This document shows, one piece after another, positions 1 to 9,069 of a stretch of DNA of 64,000 nt. The translations under genes were made by a program, and so were the position numbers. The notes below the pieces were generated by a model. That model did no database searches, had not been told where the DNA came from, and was given only the letters and a program-made list of their open reading frames with translations. Position 1 is the first letter of the stretch; the number at the start of each line of letters is the position of its first letter. The DNA comes from Kosakonia oryzendophytica. Lineage in GTDB: Bacteria > Pseudomonadota > Gammaproteobacteria > Enterobacterales > Enterobacteriaceae. The DNA lies in contig NZ_FMAY01000006.1 in the NCBI RefSeq assembly GCF_900094925.1, positions 265,328 to 329,327 of the forward strand, written 5' to 3'.

Positions 1-1083
1 TTACTGGCGGGATGTATTGCGTTAGCAATGAGCAACGTGGCATTCGCCAAAGATATTAAAGTTGCCGTTGTAGGTGCAATGTCCGGTCCGGTTGCGCAGT
101 ACGGTGACCAGGAATTTACCGGCGCTGAGCAGGCAATTGCCGATATCAACGCGAAGGGTGGGATCAAAGGCGACAAACTGGTTGCGGTGAAATATGACGA
201 TGCCTGCGACCCGAAACAAGCGGTAGCGGTTGCCAACAAAGTGGTTAACGACGGGATCAAATACGTAATCGGTCACCTGTGCTCCTCCTCCACTCAGCCA
301 GCGTCTGATATCTACGAAGATGAAGGCATTCTGATGATCACGCCTGCAGCGACGGCACCAGAGCTGACCAGCCGTGGTTACAAACTGACGCTGCGCACCA
401 CCGGTCTGGACTCCGATCAGGGGCCGACCGCCGCGAAATACATTCTGCAGAGCGTGAAGCCGCAGCGTATCGCGGTTATTCATGATAAGCAGCAGTATGG
501 CGAAGGCCTGGCGCGCGCTGTGCAGGACGGGCTGAAAAAAGGCGGCGCGAACGTGGTGTTCTTTGACGGTATCACCGCGGGTGAGAAAGACTTCTCTACG
601 CTGGTGGCGCGCCTGAAGAAAGAAAATATCGATTTCGTCTACTACGGCGGGTATCACCCGGAAATGGGTCAGATCCTGCGTCAGTCACGCGCAGCAGGTC
701 TGCAAACCAAATTCATGGGCCCGGAGGGGGTCGCCAACGTTTCCCTGTCTAATATTGCAGGCGACTCTGCGGAAGGCATGCTGGTGACCAAGCCGAAGAA
801 CTATGATCAGATCCCGGCAAACAAACCGATTGTGGACGCGATCAAAGGCAAGAAACAGGATCCGAGCGGCGCGTTCGTATGGACCACCTACGCGGCGCTG
901 CAGTCGCTGGCTGCTGGCCTGAATCAGTCTGCCGATCCGGCAGCTATCGCAACCTGGCTGAAAGGGCACTCAGTGGATACCGTAATGGGGCCGCTGTCCT
1001 GGGATGAGAAAGGCGATCTGAAAGGTTTTGAGTTCGGTGTCTTCACCTGGCATGCTAACGGCACGGCAACCGACGCGAAATAA
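1..1083 (+). CDS. livJ: LivJ, periplasmic Leu/Ile/Val-binding protein (5' end outside window)
   Basis: Binds leucine, isoleucine and valine in the periplasm and hands them to the LivHMGF transporter. The frame is open from base 1 and already reads the hydrophobic part of a signal peptide (LLAGCIALA), so the first in-frame ATG at 28 is not the start. By comparison with E. coli LivJ about seven residues lie to the left of the window. Cleavage is expected before KDIKV. The type I periplasmic-binding fold is shown by [22 protein letters not shown] and [12 protein letters not shown]; the two cysteines in the last two motifs form the family disulfide. The protein closely resembles LivK at 2068-3177, but tyrosine (QYGD) replaces tryptophan (QWGD) early in the fold. 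It is followed by panM on the opposite strand and hairpins. Identification is firm; only the start is missing. Confidence 0.96.
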   Translation, partial: LLAGCIALAMSNVAFAKDIKVAVVGAMSGPVAQYGDQEFTGAEQAIADINAKGGIKGDKLVAVKYDDACDPKQAVAVANKVVNDGIKYVIGHLCSSSTQPASDIYEDEGILMITPAATAPELTSRGYKLTLRTTGLDSDQGPTAAKYILQSVKPQRIAVIHDKQQYGEGLARAVQDGLKKGGANVVFFDGITAGEKDFSTLVARLKKENIDFVYYGGYHPEMGQILRQSRAAGLQTKFMGPEGVANVSLSNIAGDSAEGMLVTKPKNYDQIPANKPIVDAIKGKKQDPSGAFVWTTYAALQSLAAGLNQSADPAAIATWLKGHSVDTVMGPLSWDEKGDLKGFEFGVFTWHANGTATDAK

Positions 1084-1137
1084 GCCTGAACTGACTGCAG
1101 CCTTTCGTGCCGCAGGCGCACTGGCTGCGTTCGCTTA

Positions 1138-1254
1138 CCCCGTTTACTTATCTCTGTAGGTATCCGGGGGAGAGTAGCAACCTGCCTGGGACGCCATATT
1201 CCCGGGCAGGGCGTTCTTCTAAGCCGGATGGAGATCTTCCCATCCGGCTTTTTT
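1138..1254 (+). terminator. Three stacked hairpins ending in the livJ terminator
   Basis: Three dyads follow livJ. The first pairs CCCCG (1138-1142) with CGGGG (1165-1169). The second pairs CCTGCCTGGGA (1181-1191) with TCCCGGGCAGG (1200-1210). The third pairs GCCGGATGG (1223-1231) with CCATCCGGC (1240-1248) and runs into a T tract that touches the panM stop codon. The third has the form of an intrinsic terminator for livJ. The role of the first two is inference; they may stabilise the 3' end. Confidence 0.75.
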
Positions 1255-1637
1255 TAGCGTTTTTCCCAGCCGTTTTCTTGTGCGGTGAAGCCCAGTGTTT
1301 GGGTAAAGGCGGCCATCACGGCCCTGTCTTCCACACCAATATCCACTATCCACCAACTGGTTATCGCCGGATTATCGCGCATCACTTCTTCGACCAGATA
1401 TTGCCCGATACCGCGACGGCGAGTGATATCGCGCACGCGAAGTGAATCCAGTGCGCCTTCGGTACCGCGTAATGTCACGCGTACGGCGGCCAGCAACCTG
1501 TCATTAAAGCGCGCCGCATAGATGCGGTGCGTGTCGTCCACGTCGAGCGACGCGGGAGAGTATTCCGGCCAGACTTTCGCTAAATCAATATGATCCTGCT
1601 CGGTAAAGTTCACCAGTCGGATGATAGTCAATTTCAT
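1254..1637 (-). CDS. panM: PanM (PanZ), PanD maturation and regulatory factor, GNAT fold
   Basis: 127-residue GNAT-fold protein. In E. coli and Salmonella, PanM binds acetyl-CoA and the PanD zymogen, triggers its self-cleavage to active aspartate decarboxylase, and tunes beta-alanine and CoA synthesis. The family start MKLTIIRL was chosen over an in-frame ATG five codons upstream (1652). The GNAT acetyl-CoA loop is seen as RRRGIGQYLVEEV, and SPASLDVDDTHRIYAARF and GALDSLRVRD are near-identical to E. coli PanM. It ends GFTAQENGWEKR. It lies on the minus strand between livJ and livK, as in E. coli, so the two binding-protein genes are separated by an unrelated gene. Confidence 0.95.
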   Translation of the reverse strand: MKLTIIRLVNFTEQDHIDLAKVWPEYSPASLDVDDTHRIYAARFNDRLLAAVRVTLRGTEGALDSLRVRDITRRRGIGQYLVEEVMRDNPAITSWWIVDIGVEDRAVMAAFTQTLGFTAQENGWEKR

Positions 1638-2067
1638 GTACAGCTTGTCCAAAATGCAAAAGATAGTGTGAGTGTAAACAATTTCGTTTGGCCGGGTCTG
1701 TTAGTTTTTTATTTTTCATCTAACAGGCGAATAATTTTGCCGCAGCCTTCGGGGTAGCGTGAAACATTGGAGATCGAAAAACAGACAGGATTTTAACCTG
1801 ATCAGTAGTGATTTATTCCGCTCTTTGTACCATTATTTTATGCTGAAGCTTGGCCTTTTTTTGTTTATCTCCGATTAAATACAGAATATTATCTCTGCTT
1901 AATCGCCTGAAAAATAGAGGATTTAGTCTGGTTTTTGCCAAAAAACTGCGCTAAACCATTAAAGGCACTGGTAAAAATAGCGTTGTACATTAAAAGTACA
2001 GAATGCTTTTTAACCATAAAAAAACAAAATATTTACACAACATCACGACAAGTGGGGATTTAAAAGA
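1638..2067. other. panM-livK intergenic region
   Basis: 430 bases, AT-rich, without a convincing ORF. It must carry the divergent starts for panM and livK. In E. coli the liv genes respond to Lrp and leucine; A/T-rich runs fit an Lrp-type region but I can see no unambiguous operator or promoter. A GGGGA Shine-Dalgarno-like run (2053-2057) precedes livK. Confidence 0.5.
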
Positions 2068-3177
2068 ATGAGAAGGAACGCGAAGACAGCGATCGCGGGG
2101 ATGGTTGCACTTGCGATGTCTCACGCGGCCATGGCGGCAGAGATTAAAGTCGCGGTTGTAGGTGCGATGTCCGGTCCTGTTGCGCAGTGGGGCGACATGG
2201 AGTTTAACGGTGCGCGGCAGGCAATCCACGATATCAACGCTAAAGGCGGGATCAAAGGCGACAAACTGGTTGCGATGGAATATGACGATGCCTGTGATCC
2301 GAAACAAGCGGTTGCTGTCGCTAACAAAATCGTTAACGACGGCGTGAAATATGTCATTGGTCACCTCTGTTCCTCATCAACGCAGCCTGCTTCCGATATC
2401 TATGAAGACGAAGGCATTCTGATGATCACGCCTGGCGCGACCAATCCGGAACTGACCCAGCGCGGTTATCAGCACATTATGCGTACTGCCGGGCTGGACT
2501 CCTCGCAAGGGCCGACTGCTGCAAAATACATCCTGAATACGGTGAAGCCGCAACGCATCGCCATCATCCATGATAAACAGCAGTACGGCGAAGGCCTCGC
2601 ACGTTCCGTTCAGGACGGGCTGAAAGCGGGCGGAGCGAATGTGGTGTTCTTCGACGGTATTACCGCCGGTGAAAAAGACTTTTCTGCGCTGATTGCACGC
2701 CTGAAAAAAGAAAACATCGACTTTGTCTACTACGGTGGTTACTACCCTGAGATGGGGCAGATGCTGCGTCAGGCTCGCGCCAACGGCCTGAAAACCCGGT
2801 TTATGGGACCGGAAGGTGTGGGCAACGCGTCGCTGTCCAATATCGCGGGGGATGCAGCGGAAGGCATGCTGGTTACCATGCCGAAACGCTATGACCAGGA
2901 TCCTGCGAATCAGGGCATCGTCGATGCGCTGAAAGCAGAGAAAAAAGATCCGAGCGGTCCGTATGTGTGGATTACCTATGCCGCCGTACAGTCGCTGGCG
3001 ACCGCGCTTGAGCGGAGCAGCAGCGCCGAGCCGCTGGCGCTGATCAAAGATTTAAAAGCCAACGGGGCTAAAACCGTGATTGGGCCGCTGAACTGGGATG
3101 AAAAAGGCGATCTGAAGGGATTTGATTTTGGCGTTTTCCAATGGCACGCCGATGGTTCGTCGTCCGTGGCGAAATAA
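2068..3177 (+). CDS. livK: LivK, periplasmic leucine-specific binding protein
   Basis: 369-residue leucine-binding subunit that shares the LivHMGF membrane complex with LivJ. A signal peptide ([20 protein letters not shown]) precedes the mature start near AEIKVAVVG at about residue 24. The type I periplasmic-binding motifs [28 protein letters not shown] and [12 protein letters not shown] are present, with the disulfide cysteine pair. The early tryptophan of QWGD matches E. coli LivK and separates it from LivJ. The length equals that of E. coli LivK. It opens the livKHMGF operon: livH starts 54 bases downstream. Confidence 0.97.
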   Translation: MRRNAKTAIAGMVALAMSHAAMAAEIKVAVVGAMSGPVAQWGDMEFNGARQAIHDINAKGGIKGDKLVAMEYDDACDPKQAVAVANKIVNDGVKYVIGHLCSSSTQPASDIYEDEGILMITPGATNPELTQRGYQHIMRTAGLDSSQGPTAAKYILNTVKPQRIAIIHDKQQYGEGLARSVQDGLKAGGANVVFFDGITAGEKDFSALIARLKKENIDFVYYGGYYPEMGQMLRQARANGLKTRFMGPEGVGNASLSNIAGDAAEGMLVTMPKRYDQDPANQGIVDALKAEKKDPSGPYVWITYAAVQSLATALERSSSAEPLALIKDLKANGAKTVIGPLNWDEKGDLKGFDFGVFQWHADGSSSVAK

Positions 3178-3231
3178 CTGTCATCCCTCTCTCCGGGCGC
3201 AACGTCTGGAGAGATTTAAGAAGGTTATGTT

Positions 3232-4158
3232 ATGTCCGAGCAGTTTCTTTACTTCTTGCAGCAGATGTTTAACGGCGTCACGCTGGGAAGCACCTATGCA
3301 TTGATCGCCATTGGTTACACCATGGTTTACGGCATTATCGGTATGATCAACTTCGCCCACGGCGAGGTGTACATGATCGGTAGCTATGTCTCTTTTATGA
3401 TTATCGCTGCACTGATGATGATGGGCATCGACTCCAGCTGGTTGCTGGTGGCGGCCGGTTTCGTCGGGGCGATAGTGATAGCCAGCGCTTACGGCTGGAG
3501 CATTGAACGGGTGGCCTATCGCCCGGTGCGTAACTCCAAACGCCTGATTGCGCTTATCTCCGCCATCGGTATGTCGATATTCCTGCAAAACTACGTCAGC
3601 CTGACCGAAGGTTCCCGTGACGTGGCGTTGCCAAGCCTGTTTAACGGCCAGTGGGTAGTCGGTCACAGTGAAAACTTTTCTGCCAGCATCACCACCATGC
3701 AGTTGGTTATCTGGATCGTGACGTTTATCTCCATGCTGGCGCTGACATTGTTCATCCGCTATTCCCGCATGGGGCGCGCTTGCCGCGCCTGTTCGGAAGA
3801 CTTAAAAATGGCAAGCCTGCTGGGCATCAATACTGACCGCGTGATTGCGCTGACCTTTGTGATCGGCGCAGCAATGGCGGCGGTGGCGGGTGTGCTGCTG
3901 GGCCAGTTCTATGGCGTTATTAACCCTTACATCGGTTTTATGGCGGGGATGAAGGCGTTTACCGCGGCAGTGCTCGGCGGTATCGGCAGTATTCCTGGCG
4001 CTATGATCGGCGGGCTGATCCTCGGTGTGGCGGAATCCCTCTCTTCGGCGTATCTGAGTACCGAATATAAAGATGTGGTGTCGTTTGCGCTGTTGATCAT
4101 GGTGTTGCTGGTGATGCCGACCGGTATCCTTGGCCGCCCGGAGGTTGAAAAAGTATGA
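3232..4158 (+). CDS. livH: LivH, branched-chain amino acid ABC transporter permease
   Basis: 308-residue inner-membrane permease of the high-affinity LIV-I/LS system, partner of LivM. It opens with [20 protein letters not shown] and the family motif [24 protein letters not shown]. About eight hydrophobic spans are visible. The cytoplasmic coupling loop ([17 protein letters not shown]) that contacts the ATPases is present, as is the C-terminal [20 protein letters not shown] segment. The stop overlaps the livM start by ATGA at 4155-4158, indicating translational coupling. Confidence 0.97.
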   Translation: MSEQFLYFLQQMFNGVTLGSTYALIAIGYTMVYGIIGMINFAHGEVYMIGSYVSFMIIAALMMMGIDSSWLLVAAGFVGAIVIASAYGWSIERVAYRPVRNSKRLIALISAIGMSIFLQNYVSLTEGSRDVALPSLFNGQWVVGHSENFSASITTMQLVIWIVTFISMLALTLFIRYSRMGRACRACSEDLKMASLLGINTDRVIALTFVIGAAMAAVAGVLLGQFYGVINPYIGFMAGMKAFTAAVLGGIGSIPGAMIGGLILGVAESLSSAYLSTEYKDVVSFALLIMVLLVMPTGILGRPEVEKV

Positions 4159-5432
4159 AACCGATGCATTTTGCGATGGCGCTGCTTTCTGCTGCGCTGT
4201 TCTTCATCCTGGCGAGCGTCTTTATGGGCGTCCAACTGGAACTGGACGGGACCAAACTGGTGGTGAACACCGCTGCGCATATTCGCTGGCAGTGGGTATT
4301 TATCGGCACGGCGGTGGTCTTTTTCTTCCAGTTGTTGCGCCCGATGTTCCAGAAATCACTGAAGGGTGTCTCCGGGCCGAAGTTTATTCTGCCAGCTATT
4401 GATGGCTCAACGGTAAAACAGAAGCTGTTCCTGTTGGCGCTGCTGGTGATTGCCGTGGCGTGGCCGTTTGTGGTGTCGCGCGGTACGGTGGATATCGCCA
4501 CCATGACAATGATTTATATCATTCTCGGTCTGGGCCTGAACGTAGTGGTGGGTCTCTCTGGCCTGCTGGTGCTGGGCTACGGTGGTTTCTACGCGATTGG
4601 CGCGTATACCTTTGCGTTGCTGAACCACTATTACGGTCTCGGTTTCTGGACTTGCCTGCCGCTGGCCGGTCTGGTCTCCGCCGCCGCGGGTTTCCTGCTT
4701 GGTTTCCCGGTGCTGCGTCTGCGTGGCGACTATCTGGCGATTGTGACGCTGGGTTTTGGGGAAATCGTCCGTATTCTGCTGTTGAACAATACTGAAGTTA
4801 CGGGTGGCCCGAACGGCATTAGCCAGATCCCGAAACCGACGCTGTTTGGTCTGGAGTTCAGCCGGACGGCGCGTGAAGGCGGTTGGGATACCTTCAGCAA
4901 CTTCTTTAATGTGCAATACGATCCCGGCGATCGTGTCGTGTTCCTCTACCTGGTGGCGCTGCTGCTGGTGGTGGTGACGCTGTTTGTGATCAACCGTCTG
5001 CTGCGCATGCCGCTGGGCAGAGCGTGGGAAGCGCTGCGCGAAGATGAGATCGCCTGCCGTTCGTTGGGTCTTAGCCCGACCCGCATCAAGCTGACGGCGT
5101 TTACCATCAGTGCGGCGTTTGCCGGTTTTGCCGGGACGCTGTTTGCTGCGCGCCAGGGGTTTGTCAGTCCGGAATCCTTCACCTTCGCCGAGTCTGCATT
5201 TGTACTGGCGATCGTGGTGCTGGGGGGGATGGGGTCGCAATTTGCGGTTATCCTCGCCGCTATCCTGCTGGTGGTCTCCCGTGAACTGATGCGTGACTTT
5301 AATGAATACAGCATGTTGATGCTGGGTGGTTTGATGGTACTGATGATGATCTGGCGTCCGCAAGGCTTGCTGCCGATGACCCGTCCGCAGTTGAAACTGA
5401 AAAACGGGCAAGTAAAAGGAGAGCAGGCATGA
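4155..5432 (+). CDS. livM: LivM, branched-chain amino acid ABC transporter permease
   Basis: 425-residue second permease of the LIV-I/LS transporter. Two N-terminal hydrophobic segments (residues about 5-25 and 45-65) precede the family core, which begins near [27 protein letters not shown]. The BPD_transp_2 motifs [16 protein letters not shown] and [15 protein letters not shown] follow, and the coupling loop [19 protein letters not shown] lies near residue 290. It ends in a short basic cytoplasmic tail. It overlaps livH by four bases and livG by four bases (ATGA at 5429). Confidence 0.97.
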   Translation: MKPMHFAMALLSAALFFILASVFMGVQLELDGTKLVVNTAAHIRWQWVFIGTAVVFFFQLLRPMFQKSLKGVSGPKFILPAIDGSTVKQKLFLLALLVIAVAWPFVVSRGTVDIATMTMIYIILGLGLNVVVGLSGLLVLGYGGFYAIGAYTFALLNHYYGLGFWTCLPLAGLVSAAAGFLLGFPVLRLRGDYLAIVTLGFGEIVRILLLNNTEVTGGPNGISQIPKPTLFGLEFSRTAREGGWDTFSNFFNVQYDPGDRVVFLYLVALLLVVVTLFVINRLLRMPLGRAWEALREDEIACRSLGLSPTRIKLTAFTISAAFAGFAGTLFAARQGFVSPESFTFAESAFVLAIVVLGGMGSQFAVILAAILLVVSRELMRDFNEYSMLMLGGLMVLMMIWRPQGLLPMTRPQLKLKNGQVKGEQA

Positions 5433-6196
5433 GTCAGCCATTATTATCCGTAAACGGCCTGATGATGCGCTTCGGCGGCCTGCTCGCCGTTAACAACGTG
5501 GCGCTGGAGCTGAAGGCACAAGAGATCGTTTCGCTGATTGGTCCGAATGGTGCAGGTAAAACCACGGTGTTCAACTGTCTCACCGGTTTCTATAAACCGA
5601 CAGGCGGTACCATTATGCTGCGTGACCAGCACCTGGAAGGGCTGCCGGGTCAGGAAATCGCCCGGATGGGCGTGGTGCGCACCTTCCAGCATGTGCGCTT
5701 GTTCCGTGAAATGACGGTGATCGAAAACCTGCTGGTGGCACAGCATCAGCAATTAAAGACCGGGGTCTTTTCTGGTCTGCTGAAAACCCCGTCGTTTCGC
5801 CGGGCGCAGAGTGAAGCGCTGGATCGCGCCGCCACCTGGCTGGATCGTATTGGTTTGTTAGCGCACGCTAACCGCCAGGCGAGCAACCTTGCCTACGGCG
5901 ACCAGCGTCGTCTGGAAATCGTGCGTTGCATGGTGACGCAGCCAGAGATCCTGATGCTCGACGAACCAGCCGCCGGTCTGAACCCGAAAGAGACGAAAGA
6001 ACTGGATGAGCTGATTGTTGAGCTGCGCAATAACCACAACACCACCATTCTGCTGATTGAGCACGATATGAAACTGGTGATGGGCATTTCCGATCGTATT
6101 TATGTGGTGAACCAGGGGACGCCGCTGGCGAACGGAACACCGGAAGAAATTCGTAACAATCCGGACGTGATCCGCGCCTATTTGGGCGAAGCATAA
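5429..6196 (+). CDS. livG: LivG, branched-chain amino acid ABC transporter ATPase
   Basis: 255-residue cytoplasmic ATPase that powers LivHM together with LivF. Walker A is GPNGAGKT (residues 38-45), the Q-loop follows RTFQHVRLF, the signature is the LivG-type [11 protein letters not shown] in place of canonical LSGGQ, Walker B is [12 protein letters not shown], and the switch histidine is in IEHDM. The YGDQ signature is normal for this subfamily. Translation is coupled to livM by a four-base overlap. Confidence 0.97.
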   Translation: MSQPLLSVNGLMMRFGGLLAVNNVALELKAQEIVSLIGPNGAGKTTVFNCLTGFYKPTGGTIMLRDQHLEGLPGQEIARMGVVRTFQHVRLFREMTVIENLLVAQHQQLKTGVFSGLLKTPSFRRAQSEALDRAATWLDRIGLLAHANRQASNLAYGDQRRLEIVRCMVTQPEILMLDEPAAGLNPKETKELDELIVELRNNHNTTILLIEHDMKLVMGISDRIYVVNQGTPLANGTPEEIRNNPDVIRAYLGEA

Positions 6197-6212
6197 GGTG
6201 GGTGAGGCTAAG

Positions 6213-6926
6213 ATGGAAAAAGTCATGTTGTCGTTTGACAAAGTAAGCGCCCACTACGGCAAAATCCAGGCACTGCACGATGTCAGTCTGCATATTAATC
6301 AGGGGGAAATCGTGACCCTGATTGGCGCGAACGGTGCGGGTAAAACCACGCTGCTTGGGACGCTGTGCGGCGATCCGCGCGCCACCAGTGGGCGTGTTGT
6401 GTTTGATGGTAAAGATATTACCGACTGGCAAACCGCGAAGATCATGCGTGAAGCGGTGGCGATTGTCCCGGAAGGGCGTCGTGTCTTTTCGCGTATGACC
6501 GTTGAGGAAAATCTGGCGATGGGCGGTTTCTTTGCCGACAGCGAGCAGTATCAAACCCGCATTAAGCGGGTGTATGAGCTGTTCCCGCGTCTGCATGAGC
6601 GCCGTCTTCAGCGTGCGGGCACCATGTCCGGTGGTGAGCAGCAGATGCTGGCCATTGGCCGTGCATTGATGAGCCAGCCGCGTTTGCTGTTGCTGGACGA
6701 GCCGTCGCTTGGACTGGCACCTATCATTATTCAGCAAATCTTCGACACCATTGAGCAACTGCGTGAAGAAGGGATGACCATCTTCCTTGTGGAGCAGAAC
6801 GCCAACCAGGCGCTGAAGCTCGCCGATCGCGGCTATGTGCTGGAGAATGGTCACGTGGTGCTGGAAGATACCGGTGAAGCGCTGCTGGCGAATGAAGCGG
6901 TGCGCAGTGCTTATCTGGGCGGTTAA
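6213..6926 (+). CDS. livF: LivF, branched-chain amino acid ABC transporter ATPase
   Basis: 237-residue second ATPase of the LIV-I/LS transporter. Walker A is GANGAGKT (residues 38-45), the signature MSGGEQQ, Walker B LLLLDEPSLGL, and the switch position holds glutamine-asparagine (VEQNANQ), typical of LivF-type ATPases. The start MEKVMLSFDK was chosen because it matches E. coli LivF and follows a GGTGAGG Shine-Dalgarno; an in-frame GTG at 6198 would add five residues. It starts 16 bases after the livG stop and closes the operon before a hairpin terminator. Confidence 0.96.
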   Translation: MEKVMLSFDKVSAHYGKIQALHDVSLHINQGEIVTLIGANGAGKTTLLGTLCGDPRATSGRVVFDGKDITDWQTAKIMREAVAIVPEGRRVFSRMTVEENLAMGGFFADSEQYQTRIKRVYELFPRLHERRLQRAGTMSGGEQQMLAIGRALMSQPRLLLLDEPSLGLAPIIIQQIFDTIEQLREEGMTIFLVEQNANQALKLADRGYVLENGHVVLEDTGEALLANEAVRSAYLGG

Positions 6927-6946
6927 ACGTTCGCGTAAAACATCTG

Positions 6947-6972
6947 AACCGGTCGCGAGTGGCCGGTTTTTT
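6947..6972 (+). terminator. Intrinsic terminator of livKHMGF
   Basis: AACCGGTC pairs with GGCCGGTT, allowing a T-G pair, across a short GCGAGT loop and is followed by six T. It begins 20 bases after the livF stop. Confidence 0.85.
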
Positions 6973-7080
6973 ATTATCTGAAAAGTGCCATGCCGGGATG
7001 CTGCCTGCGGATTTGATGGGATATGATGCGGGCGGCGCTTGAGGCTTTTTGCCTCATGACGGTAGAAAGTTGTGCGGCAG

Positions 7081-7146
7081 AAAGAAGAAAGCCCCGTAGT
7101 AAGTTAATGTTGATTAACCACCACGAGGCCATCCGAATGCCTGAAC
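7081..7146 (-). ncRNA. sok: Sok-type antisense RNA of the hok locus
   Basis: Minus-strand RNA predicted from its promoter and terminator. The -35 TTGCCT (plus 7176-7181) and -10 TATCCT (plus 7153-7158) are separated by exactly 17 bases, placing the start near 7146. The terminator is a long hairpin between plus 7091 and 7129 (GCCTCGTGG pairing with CTACGGGGC, read on the minus strand) followed by TTTCTTCTTT. The RNA of about 65 nt matches the size of known Sok RNAs. It is complementary to the mok translation start region, so it should block mok and therefore hok translation. Its -35 overlaps the hok Shine-Dalgarno. The exact 5' end is inference. Confidence 0.8.
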
Positions 7147-7307
7147 AACATCAGGATAGCCTCTTACCCGCCGCAAGGCAAGGAGGCGTGAACCATGAAA
7201 ATTCCGCGAAACACTCTTCTCTGGTGCGTATTTATGGTGTGTTTCACACTCGTGATATTCACCTGGCTGACACGAAAATCACTGTGCGAGATCCGCTACA
7301 GGGATAG
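7137..7307 (+). CDS. Mok-like leader ORF overlapping hok
   Basis: 56-codon reading frame starting [17 protein letters not shown], in a different frame from hok and covering its start. In known hok/sok loci, translation of mok opens the hok ribosome site and is the step blocked by Sok. The QDSLLP segment and the HEN..K stretch over the hok start resemble leaders of E. coli chromosomal hok loci. It probably acts in coupling rather than as a functional protein. The start at 7137 is chosen because Sok covers it. Confidence 0.55.
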   Translation: MPEQHQDSLLPAARQGGVNHENSAKHSSLVRIYGVFHTRDIHLADTKITVRDPLQG

Positions 7308-7353
7308 CGACAGGGAGGTGGCGGCTTTCATGGCTTACGAATCCGGTAAGTAG
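7195..7353 (+). CDS. Hok/Gef family type I toxin, small membrane peptide
   Basis: 52-residue peptide starting [20 protein letters not shown]. The family features are all present: one transmembrane segment (residues about 8-27), a positively charged [11 protein letters not shown] block with the conserved cysteine and glutamate, and a C-terminal E-V-A-A-F-M-A-Y-E segment. Hok peptides insert in the inner membrane and collapse its potential when made in excess. A strong AAGGAGG lies at 7180-7186, nine bases before the ATG. The gene sits between livF and ugpB with mok leader and Sok antisense promoter, so all three parts look intact. Which hok homolog it is (A-E or other) I cannot say. Confidence 0.92.
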   Translation: MKIPRNTLLWCVFMVCFTLVIFTWLTRKSLCEIRYRDSDREVAAFMAYESGK

Positions 7354-7362
7354 CAACCTGGA

Positions 7363-7386
7363 GGCAGGGAGCAATCCCTGCCTTTT
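7363..7386 (+). terminator. Hairpin terminator at the 3' end of hok mRNA
   Basis: GGCAGGGA (7363-7370) pairs with TCCCTGCC (7375-7382) over a GCAA tetraloop, followed by TTTT. It lies nine bases after the hok stop. Confidence 0.85.
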
Positions 7387-7532
7387 CAGGAGCGACAGTT
7401 GCCGGCATCGCCTCTGAGCGCCTTTATAAAGGGCTTCTTTGCGAGCAGGGAAGCCCTTTCCCTTATCCTCTGGCAATCCGCCATTTTTCCTTCACGTTAC
7501 TATCATCCCACCGACATTTCCCTGACGCCTGG

Positions 7533-7572
7533 TTGTCATTTATTTGTAATTAAAAGATTATTTTTCTGTCAT
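7533..7572 (+). promoter_or_regulatory. Pho box (PhoB sites) upstream of ugpB
   Basis: TTGTCAT (7533-7539), a four-base TTAT spacer and TTGTAAT (7544-7550) match the PhoB direct repeat CTGTCAT-N4-CTGTCAT. A further CTGTCAT at 7566-7572 keeps the 11-base phase (22 bases from the second repeat). In E. coli ugpB is PhoB-dependent, so phosphate starvation control is expected here. I could not settle the -10 element. Confidence 0.75.
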
Positions 7573-7645
7573 TCGAGCATGTCATGTTACCTCGCGAGCA
7601 CAAAACGCGTGATATCGCGCATCCCGTATAACAAGAGAGAGCATA

Positions 7646-8962
7646 ATGACAACGTTACGACATACAGCTTTGGGTCTGGCGCTGGGATTCGTTTTTGCAG
7701 GCAACGCCCTGGCCGCAACCACCATTCCATTCTGGCATTCGATGGAAGGGGAGTTAGGTAAAGAAGTTGACTCCCTGGCGCAACGTTTCAATGACACCCA
7801 TCCGGATTACAAAATCGTACCGGTGTACAAAGGCAACTATGAGCAGAGCCTGAGCGCAGGTATCGCTGCCTTCCGTACTGGCAACGCGCCGGCGATTTTG
7901 CAGGTATACGAAGTGGGCACCGCGACCATGATGGCATCAAAAGCGATCAAGCCGGTGTACCAGGTCTTCCAGGACGCAGGCATCAAGTTTGATGAAAGCC
8001 AGTTCGTTCCGACGGTTTCCGGCTATTACACCGACTCTAAAACCGGCCATTTGCTCTCTCAGCCGTTTAACAGCTCCACGCCGGTGCTCTATTACAACAA
8101 AGACGCTTTTAAAAAAGCCGGTCTGAACCCGGACCAGCCGCCGAAAACCTGGCAGGATCTCGCCGAATACACCGCGAAGCTGAAAGCTGCAGGCATGAAA
8201 TGCGGCTACGCCAGCGGCTGGCAGGGCTGGATACAGATTGAAAACTTCAGCGCCTGGCATGGTTTGCCGGTTGCGACCAAAAACAACGGTTTTGACGGTA
8301 CGGACGCCGTACTGGAATTTAACAAACCGGAGCAGGTGAAACATATCGCCATGCTGGAAGCACTGAACAAGAAAGGTGAATTCAGCTACTTTGGACGTAA
8401 AGATGAGTCCACCGAGAAGTTCTATAACGGCGATTGCGCTATCACTACCGCGTCTTCTGGGTCGCTGGCAGATATTCGTCACTACGCCAAATTTAACTAT
8501 GGCGTCGGCATGATGCCTTACGATGCCACGGTGAAAGGTGCGCCGCAGAACGCCATTATCGGTGGAGCGAGCCTGTGGGTCATGCAGGGCAAAGACGAGG
8601 CAACCTACAAAGGCGTTGCGCAATTCCTCGACTTCCTGACGAAACCGGAAAACGCAGCCGAATGGCACCAGAAAACCGGTTATCTGCCGATTACTACCGC
8701 CGCTTACGACCTGACGCGCCAGCAAGGGTTCTATGACAAAAACCCCGGTGCGGATATCGCTACCCGTCAGATGTTGAACAAGCCGCCTCTGGCTTTCACC
8801 AAAGGTCTGCGTCTGGGCAACATGCCGCAGATCCGCACCATTGTTGATGAAGAGCTGGAAAGCGTATGGACCGGCAAGAAAACCCCGCAGCAGGCGCTGG
8901 ATGCGGCCGTAGAGCGTGGTAACCAACTGCTGCGCCGCTTCGAGCAGTCCACTAAGTCTTAA
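7646..8962 (+). CDS. ugpB: UgpB, periplasmic sn-glycerol-3-phosphate-binding protein
   Basis: 438 residues, the same length as E. coli UgpB. It is the solute-binding protein for glycerol-3-phosphate and glycerophosphodiesters such as glycerophosphocholine. The signal peptide [20 protein letters not shown] ends near ALAA; the mature protein begins with [20 protein letters not shown]. The cluster B binding-protein fold is supported by [34 protein letters not shown] and [11 protein letters not shown], which in the E. coli structure line the ligand pocket. It is preceded by Pho boxes and an AGAGAGAG ribosome site, and separated from ugpA by palindromes. Confidence 0.97.
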   Translation: MTTLRHTALGLALGFVFAGNALAATTIPFWHSMEGELGKEVDSLAQRFNDTHPDYKIVPVYKGNYEQSLSAGIAAFRTGNAPAILQVYEVGTATMMASKAIKPVYQVFQDAGIKFDESQFVPTVSGYYTDSKTGHLLSQPFNSSTPVLYYNKDAFKKAGLNPDQPPKTWQDLAEYTAKLKAAGMKCGYASGWQGWIQIENFSAWHGLPVATKNNGFDGTDAVLEFNKPEQVKHIAMLEALNKKGEFSYFGRKDESTEKFYNGDCAITTASSGSLADIRHYAKFNYGVGMMPYDATVKGAPQNAIIGGASLWVMQGKDEATYKGVAQFLDFLTKPENAAEWHQKTGYLPITTAAYDLTRQQGFYDKNPGADIATRQMLNKPPLAFTKGLRLGNMPQIRTIVDEELESVWTGKKTPQQALDAAVERGNQLLRRFEQSTKS

Positions 8963-8968
8963 TCTTCT

Positions 8969-9037
8969 CACCCTCTCTCCGGCCCTCTCTCTACCCGGGA
9001 GAGGGTGTTTTTCTCTTTGCCCCTGGTGGAGAGGGGC
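8969..9037 (+). repeat. Palindromic element between ugpB and ugpA, terminator-like
   Basis: Two adjacent dyads. CACCCTCTC (8969-8977) pairs with GAGAGGGTG (8999-9007) and is followed by TTTTT. GCCCCT (9019-9024) pairs with AGGGGC (9032-9037) inside a wider TTTGCC/GGCAAA frame. The purine-rich and pyrimidine-rich strands resemble interspersed intergenic palindromes of enterobacteria. Placed inside the operon, it could stabilise ugpB mRNA and partly terminate before the permease genes; that role is inferred. Confidence 0.65.
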
Positions 9038-9069
9038 AGGGGAGAGGCAAACACAAGCAGAGCTAATTT

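Noticed and set aside
28..1083. ATG at 28 as the livJ start
   Set aside because: The frame continues to base 1 and encodes part of the signal peptide, so the start lies outside the window.
1107..1445. 112-codon plus-strand frame after livJ
   Set aside because: It crosses three hairpins and the 3' half of panM in antisense; composition is not protein-like.
4407..5441. 344-codon open frame on the minus strand across livM
   Set aside because: It is antisense to a well-conserved permease gene, has His/Gln-rich composition typical of reversed membrane-protein codons, and lacks a ribosome site.
7023..7307. Longer version of the mok leader starting at 7023
   Set aside because: It would begin upstream of the hairpin and the Sok target; the internal ATG at 7137 fits the position of known mok starts.
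7937..8971. 344-codon open frame on the minus strand across ugpB
   Set aside because: Shadow of ugpB codon usage; no homology that I recognise and no signal at its start.
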